Below, piece after piece: positions 10,001-18,167 of a stretch of 64,000 bases of DNA. Position 1 is the stretch's first letter. Each line of letters starts with the position of its first letter. Source of the stretch: Phytohabitans aurantiacus (GTDB lineage Bacteria > Actinomycetota > Actinomycetes > Mycobacteriales > Micromonosporaceae); contig NZ_BSDI01000071.1 in NCBI RefSeq assembly GCF_027923225.1, forward strand, positions 1 through 64,000. Reading direction: 5' to 3'. The notes beneath the pieces are model-generated. The model was given only the letters and a program-made list of their open reading frames with translations. It was not told where the DNA came from and did not search any database. A program made the translations under genes and the position numbers.

Positions 10001-10696
10001 CCGGTGCGCGACGGGTACCGGTTCGAGGGGACCCTGGGCACGCTGGTCACCGCCGAGCACCCCAACACCCTGGTCCTCTACTCGTGCCGCGTGCAGGAGG
10101 ACTACTTCACCTCGCGCGACCCGGCGTGCGAGGGCCAGACGGTGGTGGGCGAGATCGGCCGGGTGTACACCCAGCAGCCGACGAACCTGCCCACGGTCGC
10201 GGTGTACCGCTGCTGGATCAACTACGACCACTTCGAGACCCGGCGCTCGGACTGCGAGGGCGGCACCAACGAGGGAGTCATCGGCTACACCCTCGCCTAC
10301 GCCCCGCTGCCGCGCTACTACTACGACTACGCCGGGCCGGTCGACCACCTATCCACTGTGGATGGCGCACCGCCGGGGTACCAGCAGGAAGGACCCGCCG
10401 GCCTGGTGGCGCTGTCCACGCAGCCGGGCACGGTGACGCTGATGAGCTGCCTGGACGGCACCGACTTCTTCGTCTCCACCGATCCGGCGTGCGAGGGCAA
10501 GCAGGCGCTGGCCAGTACCGGCCGGATCTGGACGGCCGCGCCCGACGGGGTGCCCAGCCGGCCCGTCTACCGGTGCGTGTACGCCGGCCAGCGGTACGTG
10601 TCGCTGTCGGCCACGTGCGAGGGGTACACGATGGACCGCCTCATCGGCCACGTGCTCGTGGCCGCGCCCGACACCGCGCCGGTGTTCGGCTCCTGA
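4067..10696 (+). CDS. Giant secreted protein with six LamG domains
   Basis: A 2209-residue exported protein. ATG 4067 is preferred to ATG 4061 because GGGGGAG (4054-4060) is then six bases away. Residues 1-32 are a signal peptide (RWLMPALVLVLAASLLPASA). Residues about 35-280 form the domain usually found at the start of LamG/RHS-associated surface proteins, and 290-470 resemble a DNRLRE-type region. Six laminin-G/concanavalin-like jelly rolls begin near residues 668, 870, 1090, 1304, 1536 and 1750, each with the marks WxLD or WRFD, SFTVSAWARL, WTHLAGVYD, LYVNG and IGRxKW. Residues 1960-2209 hold four Cys-pair repeats (..SCRVQEDYF..DPACEG). Such proteins are thought to bind glycans outside the cell. 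The RHS gene follows after 20 bp, so the two are probably made together. Confidence 0.85.
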   Translation: MRQLSLRYALRRWLMPALVLVLAASLLPASAVVTSAPPQRRAVPIREASDLDSAVRAAAVQGSPVRVAELTTQTRTVDAQPDGTMKARLSARIERVQRDGRWVGVDTTLVRRPDGSVVPRAVDVDLVLSGGGAKVPLVRYGREGKHIGLTWPGRLPAPTLSGPTATYANVLPGVDLVLRASVSGYAQYLVVKDAKAARNPALRQVRLGLASTGLRLAATRTGALEARDTRGAVLFAAPPSVMWDSRPGTRREARVGVAVGGGALTLRPDRGMLADPATVYPVTIDPVTDWLPKSAWATILSGLPNNSYWNSSADPGGNAQVGRCHTGRGNCNGIGVARSYFQFETGFLAGKQLFGAAVNITAVHSAQCGGHVHQLFRANNTINPGTTWNNHPPGWLVRDVGQNACTSPALGFDAMGSVNTSGATTYFIKAADENNMDAWRRYDANSVSLYVHFNSRPDVPSNLRTDPPLRAPCTWCGGVSYVGDANIRLMVTLTDPDRDMLRPMWRYSTGVETAWNGGMQVNGATHDANIPLDDKDGKYVGWWVHGSDDSWGSDPAHGTPFVVDRRPPATKPGVTGILYPADNRWHGGVDVPGEFTFDAAGVSDIDHYLYGWQDPPATKAVASALGGPATLSLTPPGDGPRTLYVQSVDRAGHKSPTTAHRIYVRAGNGPLAQWSLDGNAEDTAFLGDRDGTLTGGGVYQPGAVGTALKLDGAGHVYAPNTVRTDASFTVSAWARLDALDDQHRTVVSQHGANTCSFCIQYQGDKKAWVFVMPQADSANPPGWDQVLSKEPAVVGEWTHLAGVYDAARKEIRLYVNGVLAGTAPRVRSWHGADALRIGVGLIGAVDEVKVYDRLLSDAQIRAEVSTDNVQVGHWKLDETEGASAVNAVPDGPAAVLHQGATFTKTGGAVGGAVQIEGTGHATTAGPVLRTDRAYSVAAWARLGELPPANDTFTALSQDGNVVSAFHLGYRNSNGGRWELFSNLADTLDRPAGVPLQSSQAYVPRPDEWTHLAAVYDPVAKQVRLYVGGQLAGVAARATAFHATGPFVIGRGKWDGVVGNYWRGAIDEVRAYSRVLSDAEIQGIVAQSGVTAGAWRLDGDVKDATGGVAGAVYGGADWTGGQSSVPDPSDLALRLGGETAYAEVPRHAVNTSRSFSATAWARLDKVGGHYGVVSQDGATTSAFKIEADPGGAWSFAMFTQDVNGGGEARRAIGGTAQVGVWTHLTAVYDAGKGLMSLYVNGVLAASRPHTNAWDHPAGKLQIGRNKWQGGPVDYFPGAIDDVSVYNRPLFVDEIRTLAGRDLTLVHNWALDESSGTSTADVVGGRRGTLSGGASFAPGRVGNAVRLDGRDDAVSTAGVDLRTDASFTVTAWVHIGSVGCDLETVSQCKSDAVTLDGERASKFRMGHIVDDSQHPSGAWFFEMPEPDGRVTKAVVSSDPEELIGWAHLTGVYDAPSRKIWLYVDGKRIGDGTLDTPWHPDGGLQIGRGKVAGAAAEFWPGLVDDVRLYTGVLDKDRVLALYRSYPAEDGPAELPVADAGHWRFDEATGTTAADASGKGRTATLKGGAGWSVGRQLHAASLNGTSGYADTAGPVLDTSRDFSVAAWVHLTNAGTANKTVLGQDGARVSSFHLMHEGGTNTWSVAVPDQDRDNPNTVVLRSSEPAALGDWTHLAVVYRTATRQLRLYVNGVLSAARVDATIWSATGPLSIGRSKWNGANSAFFPGGVDELRAYGRALSDGEVRRVHDDVAAPRMNAWRFDDRTGRDYTAQQNNLTVTGATYMAGVDGTALTLDGVDDAAASASAPLTMRDSFTVSAWARLSRTDKVSTVVGQDGARMSGFALQYRPGLKRWVFAAPLQDADSAELVYAASLAPAQLGRWTHLTGVYDYPARQLRLYVDGKLAEIQEGVTLWRATGSLTVGRGRFNGAPADFFPGEIDEVTVAVGRVADAEIARQAGWPAPVEGQLGRFVNGAGEHYTGSTSAPVRDGYRFEGTLGTLVTAEHPNTLVLYSCRVQEDYFTSRDPACEGQTVVGEIGRVYTQQPTNLPTVAVYRCWINYDHFETRRSDCEGGTNEGVIGYTLAYAPLPRYYYDYAGPVDHLSTVDGAPPGYQQEGPAGLVALSTQPGTVTLMSCLDGTDFFVSTDPACEGKQALASTGRIWTAAPDGVPSRPVYRCVYAGQRYVSLSATCEGYTMDRLIGHVLVAAPDTAPVFGS

Positions 10697-10716
10697 GTTC
10701 CGGACGGGGAGGAACG

Positions 10717-13700
10717 ATGAAGACGCTTCGCAGGCGGATCGCCGCGGCACTGACCGCGGTCCTGGCCGCCACACTGCTGACCACCGTGGCGGTGCCGGAC
10801 GGCGCGCTCGCGGCCGGTGGGCCGTCACAGCCGCTGCCGGACACGCCGTCCACTCCGGTGACCCAGCAGGAGATGACGGCCCGCAACCAGGACCAGGCCA
10901 GCCGGAACGCGCTGACCGGTAACCAGCAGCCCGGCAGTACCCCCAAGAAGGCCGGCGGCGGCACGCCGACGGCGACCGCCCTGTCGCCGTCGGCGTCCTG
11001 GCAGGTGTCGCCGCAGACCGGCGACTTCACCTGGTCGTACCCGCTGCGCGTGCCGCCGGCGCCCGGCGGCCTGGAGCCGGACCTGGCTCTGTCGTACGCA
11101 TCTTCGGCGGTGGACGGCCGGACCAGTGCCACGAACAACCAGGCCTCGTGGGTGGGGGACGGTTGGGACCTGTCACCCGGTTTCGTGGAGCGTGCCTACG
11201 GCGCGTGCGCCGAAGACGACATGGGCGGCACCACCCCGCCGAAGGTGGGCGACCTGTGCTGGCGCAGCGACAACGCGACCGCGTCGTACAACGGCGGCGG
11301 CGGCGAGCTGATCTGCTGTGACGGTGCTGGACGGTGGCGGGCACGCAGTGATGACGGGGCGCGGATCGAGCGGCTGACGGGCGCCGGCAACGGCGACGAC
11401 AACGGCGAGTACTGGAAGATCACCACCACGGACGGCACCCAGTTCTTCTACGGATCCCGCCCGGAGGCCAAGTCGACGTGGACGGTGCCGGTCTTCGGCG
11501 ACGACGCCGGCGAGCCGTGCCATGGCGCCGCTTTCGATTCCTCGCATTGTGTGCAGGCGTGGCGGTGGAACCTGGACAAGGTCGTCGACCGCAACGGCAA
11601 CACCATCGTGTACGGGTACGAGCCGGAGACCAACTCCTACGGCATGAACCTCAAGGACGCGGCGGTGTCCTATGTGCGCGGCGGCACCCTGCGCGCGATC
11701 GAGTACGGGCTGCGGGACGGGCACGCGGCCAGCGGCCGGGTCGAGTTCACGGTCGCCGACCGGTGCGTGCCCGGCAGTAACTGCGTCGCCACTCAGCCGC
11801 TGAACTGGCCGGACGTGCCCTGGGACGAGAAGTGCGACACGGCCACCTGCAAGGACAAGCACTCACCGACGTTCTGGTCCACGAAGCGGCTGAGCAAGAT
11901 CACCACGCAGGTACGCCGGCCGGCGGGCTTCGCCGACGTGGACTCGTGGACGCTCGACCAGCAGTTCCCGAAGACCGGTGACGGCGAGGACCCGACGCTC
12001 TGGCTCAAGGGCATCGTCCACACCGGACACGTCGGTGGCGCCGCCGCGATGCCACCGCTGACGTTCGAGGGCTCGCTGCTGCCCAACCGGGTATTCAAGA
12101 TTGACGGCCTGTCGCCGCTGAACCGGTACCGCGTCACCGGCGTGATCTCGGAGACCGGCGGCTACCTGTCGGTGAAGTACGCCGGCGCGGAGTGCGTCGC
12201 GGGCGGCACCATGCCGGCCGACGCGCACAGCAACACGCTGCGCTGCTTCCCGGTGCGGTGGGCCAAGGACAACCAGCCCGAGCGCACCGACTACTTCCAC
12301 AAGTACGTGGTGGAAAGCACCGTCCAGTCCGATCGGATCAGCGCCAACACCCAGCAGGTGACCGCGTACGAGTACGTTGGCGGGGCGGCCTGGCACTACG
12401 ACACGTCCGAGTTCACCAAGGCCGACAAGAAGACCTGGGACGAGTTTCGTGGCTACGCCACGGTGCGGATCCGCACCGGCACGGTGAACGACCCCGCGGG
12501 ACCCATCGGCAAGACCGAGCAACGCTTCTACCGCGGCATGCACGGCGACAAGCAGCCGTCAGGCAACCGGACCGTGGCCGTGCAGCCCAGCGAGGGCCCG
12601 GCCCGGGTCGACGAGGACTGGCTGCGCGGCCTTCCACTGGAGACGATCACGTACGACGGCGACACCGACCGGGTGGTCGGCAAGTCGATCCAGACGCCCA
12701 CCTGGGGCGAGCCGACCGCCACTCGCGGCGACCGCAAGGCATACATCGTGCGCACCGGCGCCACCGAGTCGTGGACAGCGCTGTCGGGCGGCGGGTGGCG
12801 CACCACGCGCACCGAGTCCACATACGACGACCGCGGCCTGATCGAGAAGGTCAACGACCTCGGTGACAAGGCCGACGGGGCCGACGACCGCTGCACCCGC
12901 ACCTGGTACGCGCGCAACACCGACCGGTGGCTGATCGCGTTCCCCGCCCGCGTCGAGACGGTCGCCGCCGGGTGCGGCGAGACCCCTTCGTTCCCGGACG
13001 ACGCGATCAGCGACGTGCGCACCGGGTACGACGGCCAGCAGCCCGGCGCCGCGCCCACCCGCGGCAACATCACCCGCGGCGACGAGCTCAAGGCGCGCCC
13101 GGCGAGCGGTCCGGAGTACCTCACGACGACGACGTCCAGGTACGACCCGCACGGCCGCGCGGTCGAGATCGCCGACGCGCTCGGCCGGGTCACGACGACG
13201 TCGTTCACCCCCGAAATCGGCGGGCCGGTCACGCAGAGCGTGATGACCAACCCGCTCGGGCACGCCGTCACCCGCACGCTCGAACCGGCGTGGGGCCTCA
13301 CCGTGGCCGAGGTGGACGCCAACCGGCGCCGCACCGAGACCGCGTACGACCCGCTGGGACGCACCGTCGAGGTGTGGCTGCCCAACCGTGAGCGGGCAAG
13401 CCAAGGCGGCAACGCGACGTTCACCTACCTGATCCGCGGTGACCGCCCCAGCGTCGTCACGACGAACCGGCTCAACCCCAACGGCAGGTACACCACCACC
13501 AAGGAGCTCTACGACGGGCTGCTGCGGCTGCGGCAGACCCAGGCGCCAGCGGTCGGCGGTGGCCGGCTGCTGACCGACACCCGCTACGACTCGCAAGGTC
13601 GCGCGTACAAGAGCACCCAGCCGTACTTCAACGACGCGGCCCTCGACGACGAGCTCTGGGTGGCCAGCGACGTCGAGGTGGCCGGCCTGACGGTCACCCG

Positions 13701-16512
13701 CTTCGACGGCGCCGGCCGCGCGGTCGCGCAGATCTACCAGGCCGGCGCGCAGGAGCGGTGGCGCACCACCACGGCGTACGGCGGCGACCGGGTGCACGTC
13801 ACCCCACCGGCCGGCGGCACCGCCACCACCGCCATCAGCGACGCGCACGGCCGGGCGGTCGAGGTGCGCCAGTACCGGGGTGGTGCGCCGTCCGGCGCCT
13901 ACGACGCGACCACCTACACCTACACCAAGGCCGGGCAGCGGGCGTCCACAAAGGACCCAGCTGGCAACGAGTGGCGCTTCCACTACAACCTGCGCGGCCA
14001 TCAGGTGCGCGTCGAAGACCCCGACAAGGGCGCATCGACAATGACATACGACGCGTCCGGCCGGCCGCTGACCGCGACCGACGCCCGCGGCGTCACGCTC
14101 GACTACACCTACGACGGCCTGGGGCGGATGCGGACCGTGGCCTCCGGCGGCACGAAGCTGGCTGAGTGGACCTACGACACCGCGACCAAGGGCAAGGGGC
14201 AGCTCGCCTCGTCCACCCGGTACGTCGACGGCGCCGCCTTCACCCGGACGATCGCCAGCTACACCGCGCTCTACCACGCGTACGAGACTCGGGTCACCAT
14301 CCCGGAAAGCCCGCGGACCCAGACGCTCGCCGGCACCTACACCACGTACAGCACCCTCAACGACGACGGCAGCCCCTACCTCACGACGCTGCCCGCCATC
14401 GGCGACCTGCCCAAGGAGACGATGCACCAGGAGTACGGCGATCTGTCCAACCCGCTCCGCCTCTCCGGCGGCCTGGACCAGGGCGGGACCGTCGAGTACG
14501 TCACCGGCACCGAGTACACCCGGTACGGGGAGGTGGCACGAGTCCAGCTCGGCGAGACCGGCAAGCGGGTCTGGTTGTCGTACTACTACGAGGACAGCAC
14601 GCGCCGGCTCAGCCGATCCATTGTGGACGCCGAGGTGTCCCAGCCGATGCAGTCCGACGTCAACTACTCCTACGACCCGGCCGGCAACATCCTGTCCGTC
14701 GCCGACACGCCCAAGGACCTGCCGCACGACGTGCAGTGCTTCCGGTACGACCACCTGCGCCGGCTGACCGACGCGTGGACGCCCGCGTCGCAGTGCGCAT
14801 CCGCCCCTGACACCGCCACGCTGGCCGGCGCCGCGCCGTACCGGCACTCCTACACGTACGACACGGTGGGCAACCGGCTCACCGAAACCCAGCACGCCGC
14901 CGCCGGCGACACCGTCCGCACGTACGCCTACCCGGCGGCCGGCGCGCACCAGCTCGCCTCGGTGACGACCACCGGCCCGTCCGGCCCGTCCGGCGTCCGC
15001 AAGGACGAGTTCACCTACGACGCCGCCGGCAACACGCTCACCCGGCCCGGCCAGAAGCTGGACTGGGACGCCGAGGGCAAGCTGGCCGCGGTCACCGCGG
15101 GCGACAAGACCAGCCGGTTCGTGTACGACGCCGATGGCGAGCGGCTGCTGCGGGAGGACCCGGCGAGCATCACCGCCTACTTCGACGGGCAGGAGCTGCG
15201 GCTGGACAAGGCCACCGGCAAGCTCACCGGCACCCGGTACTACCAGCACGGCGGATTGACGGTCGCCGTGCGTACCGGTGCCGGAGTGACCTGGCAGGCG
15301 GGCGACCATCAGGAGACCGCGCAGGTCGCGGTCGACGCGGCCAGCCAGCAGGTCACCAAGCGGCGGCAGGCGCCGTTCGGCGCACCGCGCGGCGCGCCGG
15401 TGCCCTGGGTTGGCGACAAGGGTTTCGTGGGCGGCACCACCGACGCGTCGACGGGCCTCACGCACCTGGGCGCCCGCCAGTACGATCCGCTGCTCGGGCG
15501 GTTCGTCTCGGTCGATCCCATCATGGACACCTCCGACGCCCAGCAGATGCACGGGTACACGTACAGCAACAACAACCCGGTCACCTTCGCCGACCCCACC
15601 GGCATGCTGTTCGGCTGGATCAAGAAGGCGGCCAGCGCCGTCGCCAACGCGGTGGTCAACACGGTCAAGGAGGCCATCAACCACCCGCTGGACTTCATCG
15701 CCAACGTGGCCGTCGGCGTCGCTATCGGCGCGCTCGTCGCCGGGGCGTGCGCCGTCACCGTGGGGGTCGGATGCGCGGTCGCCGGCGTCATCATCGGTGG
15801 CGCGGCCAGCGGCATGGTGGGTGCCAGCCAGAACGCCAACCGGCAGGGCCGCGCGGCCACTCCCGGCGAGCTGGCCACCGGCGCTGGCGTCGGGGCGGCG
15901 GTCGGCGGCGTCCTGCACGGTGCCGGCGCCGCGATCGGCAAGGTGGTCCAGAAGGCTCGCGGCGGCTCGGGCAGCGGATCCAGCGCCGCGGCACCCGCGT
16001 TCGCCACCCGGACGTACGCCCAGAACCGCGGCCTGGAGAAGGCGGCGGCGGCCCGCGACGCGGAGATGGACCGCTGGTACAACGAGAGCGGGCCAAACTG
16101 GCCGACCGAGCGCGAGAAGAACCGCACCTTCACGGCCGGCATCGACCCGAACAACCCGGACCGCATCGCGGTGGGCATCTCGTCCGGCGAACACGGCTGC
16201 GCGGAGTGCATGGTGGCGGAGAAGTTGAACCTCTCGACGGACCAGGTGCTGTTCACGCACGCCTACGGATACCGCCGGACCTACCCGGAGAAGGACGGCG
16301 CCAAGTACGGCATCGACCCGAGAGAGGGCGGGGGCGTCATCGACGCCTGGATGAAGCGGGAGATCCCGATCTGCGTCAAGTGCCAGGGCCGGTCGACCAA
16401 GGAGCAGTACCCGCGGGACGTGAAGTTCGAACCGGGTGGCGCGTGGAGCCAGACCTACACGACCCGCGACGGGCGCGTCTGTAACCGCGGCGGCGGGCTC
16501 TGCGCCATCTAG
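10717..16512 (+). CDS. Secreted RHS/YD-repeat polymorphic toxin with deaminase-like tip
   Basis: A 1931-residue protein; ATG 10717 follows GGGGAGGAA. Residues 1-34 are a Sec signal. An SpvB-like N-terminal region (GDFTWSYPLRVPPAPGGLEPDLALSY..) precedes YD repeats over roughly residues 700-1500, and the RHS core motif (LGARQYDPLLGRFVSVDP..NPVTFADPTG) lies at about 1578-1628. A hydrophobic pretoxin segment spans about 1658-1705. After it comes a variable tip (about 1760-1931) with GCAEC near residue 1825 and PICVKC near 1883. A C-A-E followed by a CxxC pair is the zinc-site pattern of the cytidine-deaminase fold used by several RHS-linked toxins; the call is inference, since PxCxxC carries one extra residue. 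RHS shells encapsulate such toxins. No immunity gene follows directly; a terminator does. Confidence 0.85.
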   Translation: MKTLRRRIAAALTAVLAATLLTTVAVPDGALAAGGPSQPLPDTPSTPVTQQEMTARNQDQASRNALTGNQQPGSTPKKAGGGTPTATALSPSASWQVSPQTGDFTWSYPLRVPPAPGGLEPDLALSYASSAVDGRTSATNNQASWVGDGWDLSPGFVERAYGACAEDDMGGTTPPKVGDLCWRSDNATASYNGGGGELICCDGAGRWRARSDDGARIERLTGAGNGDDNGEYWKITTTDGTQFFYGSRPEAKSTWTVPVFGDDAGEPCHGAAFDSSHCVQAWRWNLDKVVDRNGNTIVYGYEPETNSYGMNLKDAAVSYVRGGTLRAIEYGLRDGHAASGRVEFTVADRCVPGSNCVATQPLNWPDVPWDEKCDTATCKDKHSPTFWSTKRLSKITTQVRRPAGFADVDSWTLDQQFPKTGDGEDPTLWLKGIVHTGHVGGAAAMPPLTFEGSLLPNRVFKIDGLSPLNRYRVTGVISETGGYLSVKYAGAECVAGGTMPADAHSNTLRCFPVRWAKDNQPERTDYFHKYVVESTVQSDRISANTQQVTAYEYVGGAAWHYDTSEFTKADKKTWDEFRGYATVRIRTGTVNDPAGPIGKTEQRFYRGMHGDKQPSGNRTVAVQPSEGPARVDEDWLRGLPLETITYDGDTDRVVGKSIQTPTWGEPTATRGDRKAYIVRTGATESWTALSGGGWRTTRTESTYDDRGLIEKVNDLGDKADGADDRCTRTWYARNTDRWLIAFPARVETVAAGCGETPSFPDDAISDVRTGYDGQQPGAAPTRGNITRGDELKARPASGPEYLTTTTSRYDPHGRAVEIADALGRVTTTSFTPEIGGPVTQSVMTNPLGHAVTRTLEPAWGLTVAEVDANRRRTETAYDPLGRTVEVWLPNRERASQGGNATFTYLIRGDRPSVVTTNRLNPNGRYTTTKELYDGLLRLRQTQAPAVGGGRLLTDTRYDSQGRAYKSTQPYFNDAALDDELWVASDVEVAGLTVTRFDGAGRAVAQIYQAGAQERWRTTTAYGGDRVHVTPPAGGTATTAISDAHGRAVEVRQYRGGAPSGAYDATTYTYTKAGQRASTKDPAGNEWRFHYNLRGHQVRVEDPDKGASTMTYDASGRPLTATDARGVTLDYTYDGLGRMRTVASGGTKLAEWTYDTATKGKGQLASSTRYVDGAAFTRTIASYTALYHAYETRVTIPESPRTQTLAGTYTTYSTLNDDGSPYLTTLPAIGDLPKETMHQEYGDLSNPLRLSGGLDQGGTVEYVTGTEYTRYGEVARVQLGETGKRVWLSYYYEDSTRRLSRSIVDAEVSQPMQSDVNYSYDPAGNILSVADTPKDLPHDVQCFRYDHLRRLTDAWTPASQCASAPDTATLAGAAPYRHSYTYDTVGNRLTETQHAAAGDTVRTYAYPAAGAHQLASVTTTGPSGPSGVRKDEFTYDAAGNTLTRPGQKLDWDAEGKLAAVTAGDKTSRFVYDADGERLLREDPASITAYFDGQELRLDKATGKLTGTRYYQHGGLTVAVRTGAGVTWQAGDHQETAQVAVDAASQQVTKRRQAPFGAPRGAPVPWVGDKGFVGGTTDASTGLTHLGARQYDPLLGRFVSVDPIMDTSDAQQMHGYTYSNNNPVTFADPTGMLFGWIKKAASAVANAVVNTVKEAINHPLDFIANVAVGVAIGALVAGACAVTVGVGCAVAGVIIGGAASGMVGASQNANRQGRAATPGELATGAGVGAAVGGVLHGAGAAIGKVVQKARGGSGSGSSAAAPAFATRTYAQNRGLEKAAAARDAEMDRWYNESGPNWPTEREKNRTFTAGIDPNNPDRIAVGISSGEHGCAECMVAEKLNLSTDQVLFTHAYGYRRTYPEKDGAKYGIDPREGGGVIDAWMKREIPICVKCQGRSTKEQYPRDVKFEPGGAWSQTYTTRDGRVCNRGGGLCAI

Positions 16513-16536
16513 CGCACCAGCCCCTTCGTGATGGTG

Positions 16537-16572
16537 GCGTCCCCCAAGTCGTTCCGGCGACTTGGGGGACGC
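16537..16572 (+). terminator. Strong hairpin after the RHS gene
   Basis: GCGTCCCCCAAGTCG (16537-16551) and CGACTTGGGGGACGC (16558-16572) form a perfect 15 bp stem with a six-base loop, 24 bp after the RHS stop. A T-rich stretch (TTGCTTCATT) follows. The same 36 bp frame recurs in the terminator at 35001. Confidence 0.85.
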
Positions 16573-16608
16573 TTGCTTCATTGTCGCCAGTGGCACGGTA
16601 ATGAGACG

Positions 16609-17838
16609 ATGCAGGACATGTCCGCAACACCGCTTCGTCATCCGTTCTATGTGGACAACCTCGGCGTCAACCGGCCACCCGGCCCCGACAAGCACCCTTA
16701 CTACAGCCAGTTCGCCGCCTCCGGCTCGAGCCTTGTACCGGTAGTGCGCACTGTTCACGGCCGCCCTGTCGACGCTTTCCTTGTCTGCCGATACATGGAC
16801 GTGAAGGAAGTGTTCCGCAGGCAGGAAGTGTTCTCGCGCACGGCTGCGGCCCTCGCGGATCACATCGACGTGTCTGGGACCTTGCTCGGCTTGGACGGTG
16901 AGAAACACGCAACGGTACGGGGCACAGTCAAAGACGCGTTTACCGCGTCAGCCGTCACCGCGCTGCGCGACGTGGTCGACCACGCGGCCGCCGGCCAACT
17001 GGCCGCTATGACGAACAAGGGGCGTCCTGCTGACCTGGTCCAGGATTTCGCGCTCCCGTTCACCCTGCACGTGATCTGCGACATGCTGGGCCTGCCCGGC
17101 GAAGACCGGATGAAGTTCCGCAAGTGGGGTGACACCTTTCTCGCCACCGGTGGCCTCACCCGTGAGGAAGCGGCTCAGTCGGCCATGGAGATGGGCGCCT
17201 ACCTGTGGCAGCAACTGGAGCAGCGACGCGGACAGGCGACCGGCGACGTACTGACACGGATCGCGACGGCCGCCGCCGACCAGCCAATGGACGTGCAGAT
17301 CAAGCTGGCCATAGCCCTGGTTGTCGGAGGCTGGGAAACCACCGCCACCTCCATAGCCACCTTCGTCTTCGTGCTACACACGCGGCCATATCGCACGTAC
17401 AAGACGGGATGGGACTACCTGCTCGACCACCCGGAGCAGCTCGGCTCCGCCGTCGCCGAACTGCAACGGCTGTATTCCACCGCTGCCGGTGACGAACTGC
17501 CGCGCCGGGTCATGGCCGATGTCGAACTGCCGAGCGGCGCGCGACTGTCCAAAGGCGACATCGTCATTCCATCGCCGGACGCCGCCAACCGCGATCCCAG
17601 TGTCTTCCCCCGCCCGGACGAGATGGACTTCGAGCGGAATCCCAACCCCCACCTGACCTTCGGCCATGGCCCGCACTACTGCGTCGGAGCCCACCTGGGC
17701 GCGTTGGAGTTGCGCACGGCCATCGGCGTACTGCTGCGGGAACTCCCTCAACTGCGGCTCGCGGTGCCCGCTAGCCAGGTTCCTTGGAAGGCGGGACATA
17801 GCCTCCTTGGTCCCGAAGAGCTGCCCGTCGAGTGGTGA
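16609..17838 (+). CDS. Cytochrome P450
   Basis: A 409-residue heme monooxygenase. The oxygen-binding I-helix motif is GGWETT near residues 240-245 (usual AG-x-[DE]-TT with G for A), the K-helix ExxR is ELQR, and the heme loop is FGHGPHYCVG at about 351-360 with Cys358 as the iron ligand. The length is normal for soluble bacterial P450s, although the segment after the I-helix (LHTRPYRTYKTGWDYLLDHP) is longer than usual. Start ATG 16609 or ATG 16618 are both possible; upstream of them is the terminator. There is no adjacent ferredoxin or biosynthetic gene, so the substrate cannot be inferred. The gene is transcribed toward a GNAT remnant on the other strand, stop to stop, 4 bp apart. Confidence 0.93.
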   Translation: MQDMSATPLRHPFYVDNLGVNRPPGPDKHPYYSQFAASGSSLVPVVRTVHGRPVDAFLVCRYMDVKEVFRRQEVFSRTAAALADHIDVSGTLLGLDGEKHATVRGTVKDAFTASAVTALRDVVDHAAAGQLAAMTNKGRPADLVQDFALPFTLHVICDMLGLPGEDRMKFRKWGDTFLATGGLTREEAAQSAMEMGAYLWQQLEQRRGQATGDVLTRIATAAADQPMDVQIKLAIALVVGGWETTATSIATFVFVLHTRPYRTYKTGWDYLLDHPEQLGSAVAELQRLYSTAAGDELPRRVMADVELPSGARLSKGDIVIPSPDAANRDPSVFPRPDEMDFERNPNPHLTFGHGPHYCVGAHLGALELRTAIGVLLRELPQLRLAVPASQVPWKAGHSLLGPEELPVEW

Positions 17839-17842
17839 ATGC

Positions 17843-18167
17843 TCAGAGTCGATAAACGGCGAAAGGGGCGTCCGGGTGTATGCCGGTCCGGCCCTCGACA
17901 AGTCCGTCACGCCGGATGATCCCCGCGGCGAGCGCCGCCCGGCCAAGCTCCGTGACGTAACCGCCGCCCGTTCGTGCGTCGCGCACCGCCCAGCCAAGCT
18001 CGAGCATCCAGCCCGGTCCAATACGCGACTAACGGATCGCTGTACAACAGGGCCAGGTCATCGACATCGTCGCGACCAACCGGTGTCAGGACGAGCCGCC
18101 GCGTCAAAACCGGATCGATCCGCTTCGCACGCGTCGACTCAGCTTCGTCCCCCCAGCCGTTATCCAC
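17843..18167 (-). pseudogene. Decayed GNAT acetyltransferase
   Basis: The N-terminal part reads VLTRRLVLTPVGRDDVDDLALLYSDPLVAYWTG, the usual start of a RimJ/RimL-type GNAT domain. The reading then has to change frame to continue as MLELGWAVRDARTGGGYVTELGRAALA and RRDGLVEGRTGIHPDAPFAVYRL, which are the middle and end of the same fold. The acetyl-CoA-binding centre between these blocks is missing, so at least two deletions have occurred. GTG 18167 overlaps the stop of the TetR gene (GTGGATAA), suggesting the intact gene was once coupled to it. The product would be non-functional. Confidence 0.75.

Noticed and set aside
5285..10348. A 1687-codon open frame antisense to the LamG gene, and similar long antisense frames elsewhere (for example 12559-16908)
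   Set aside because: They are arginine/proline/glycine-rich mirrors of strongly biased coding sequence in a very GC-rich genome, with no domain marks and no ribosome sites.
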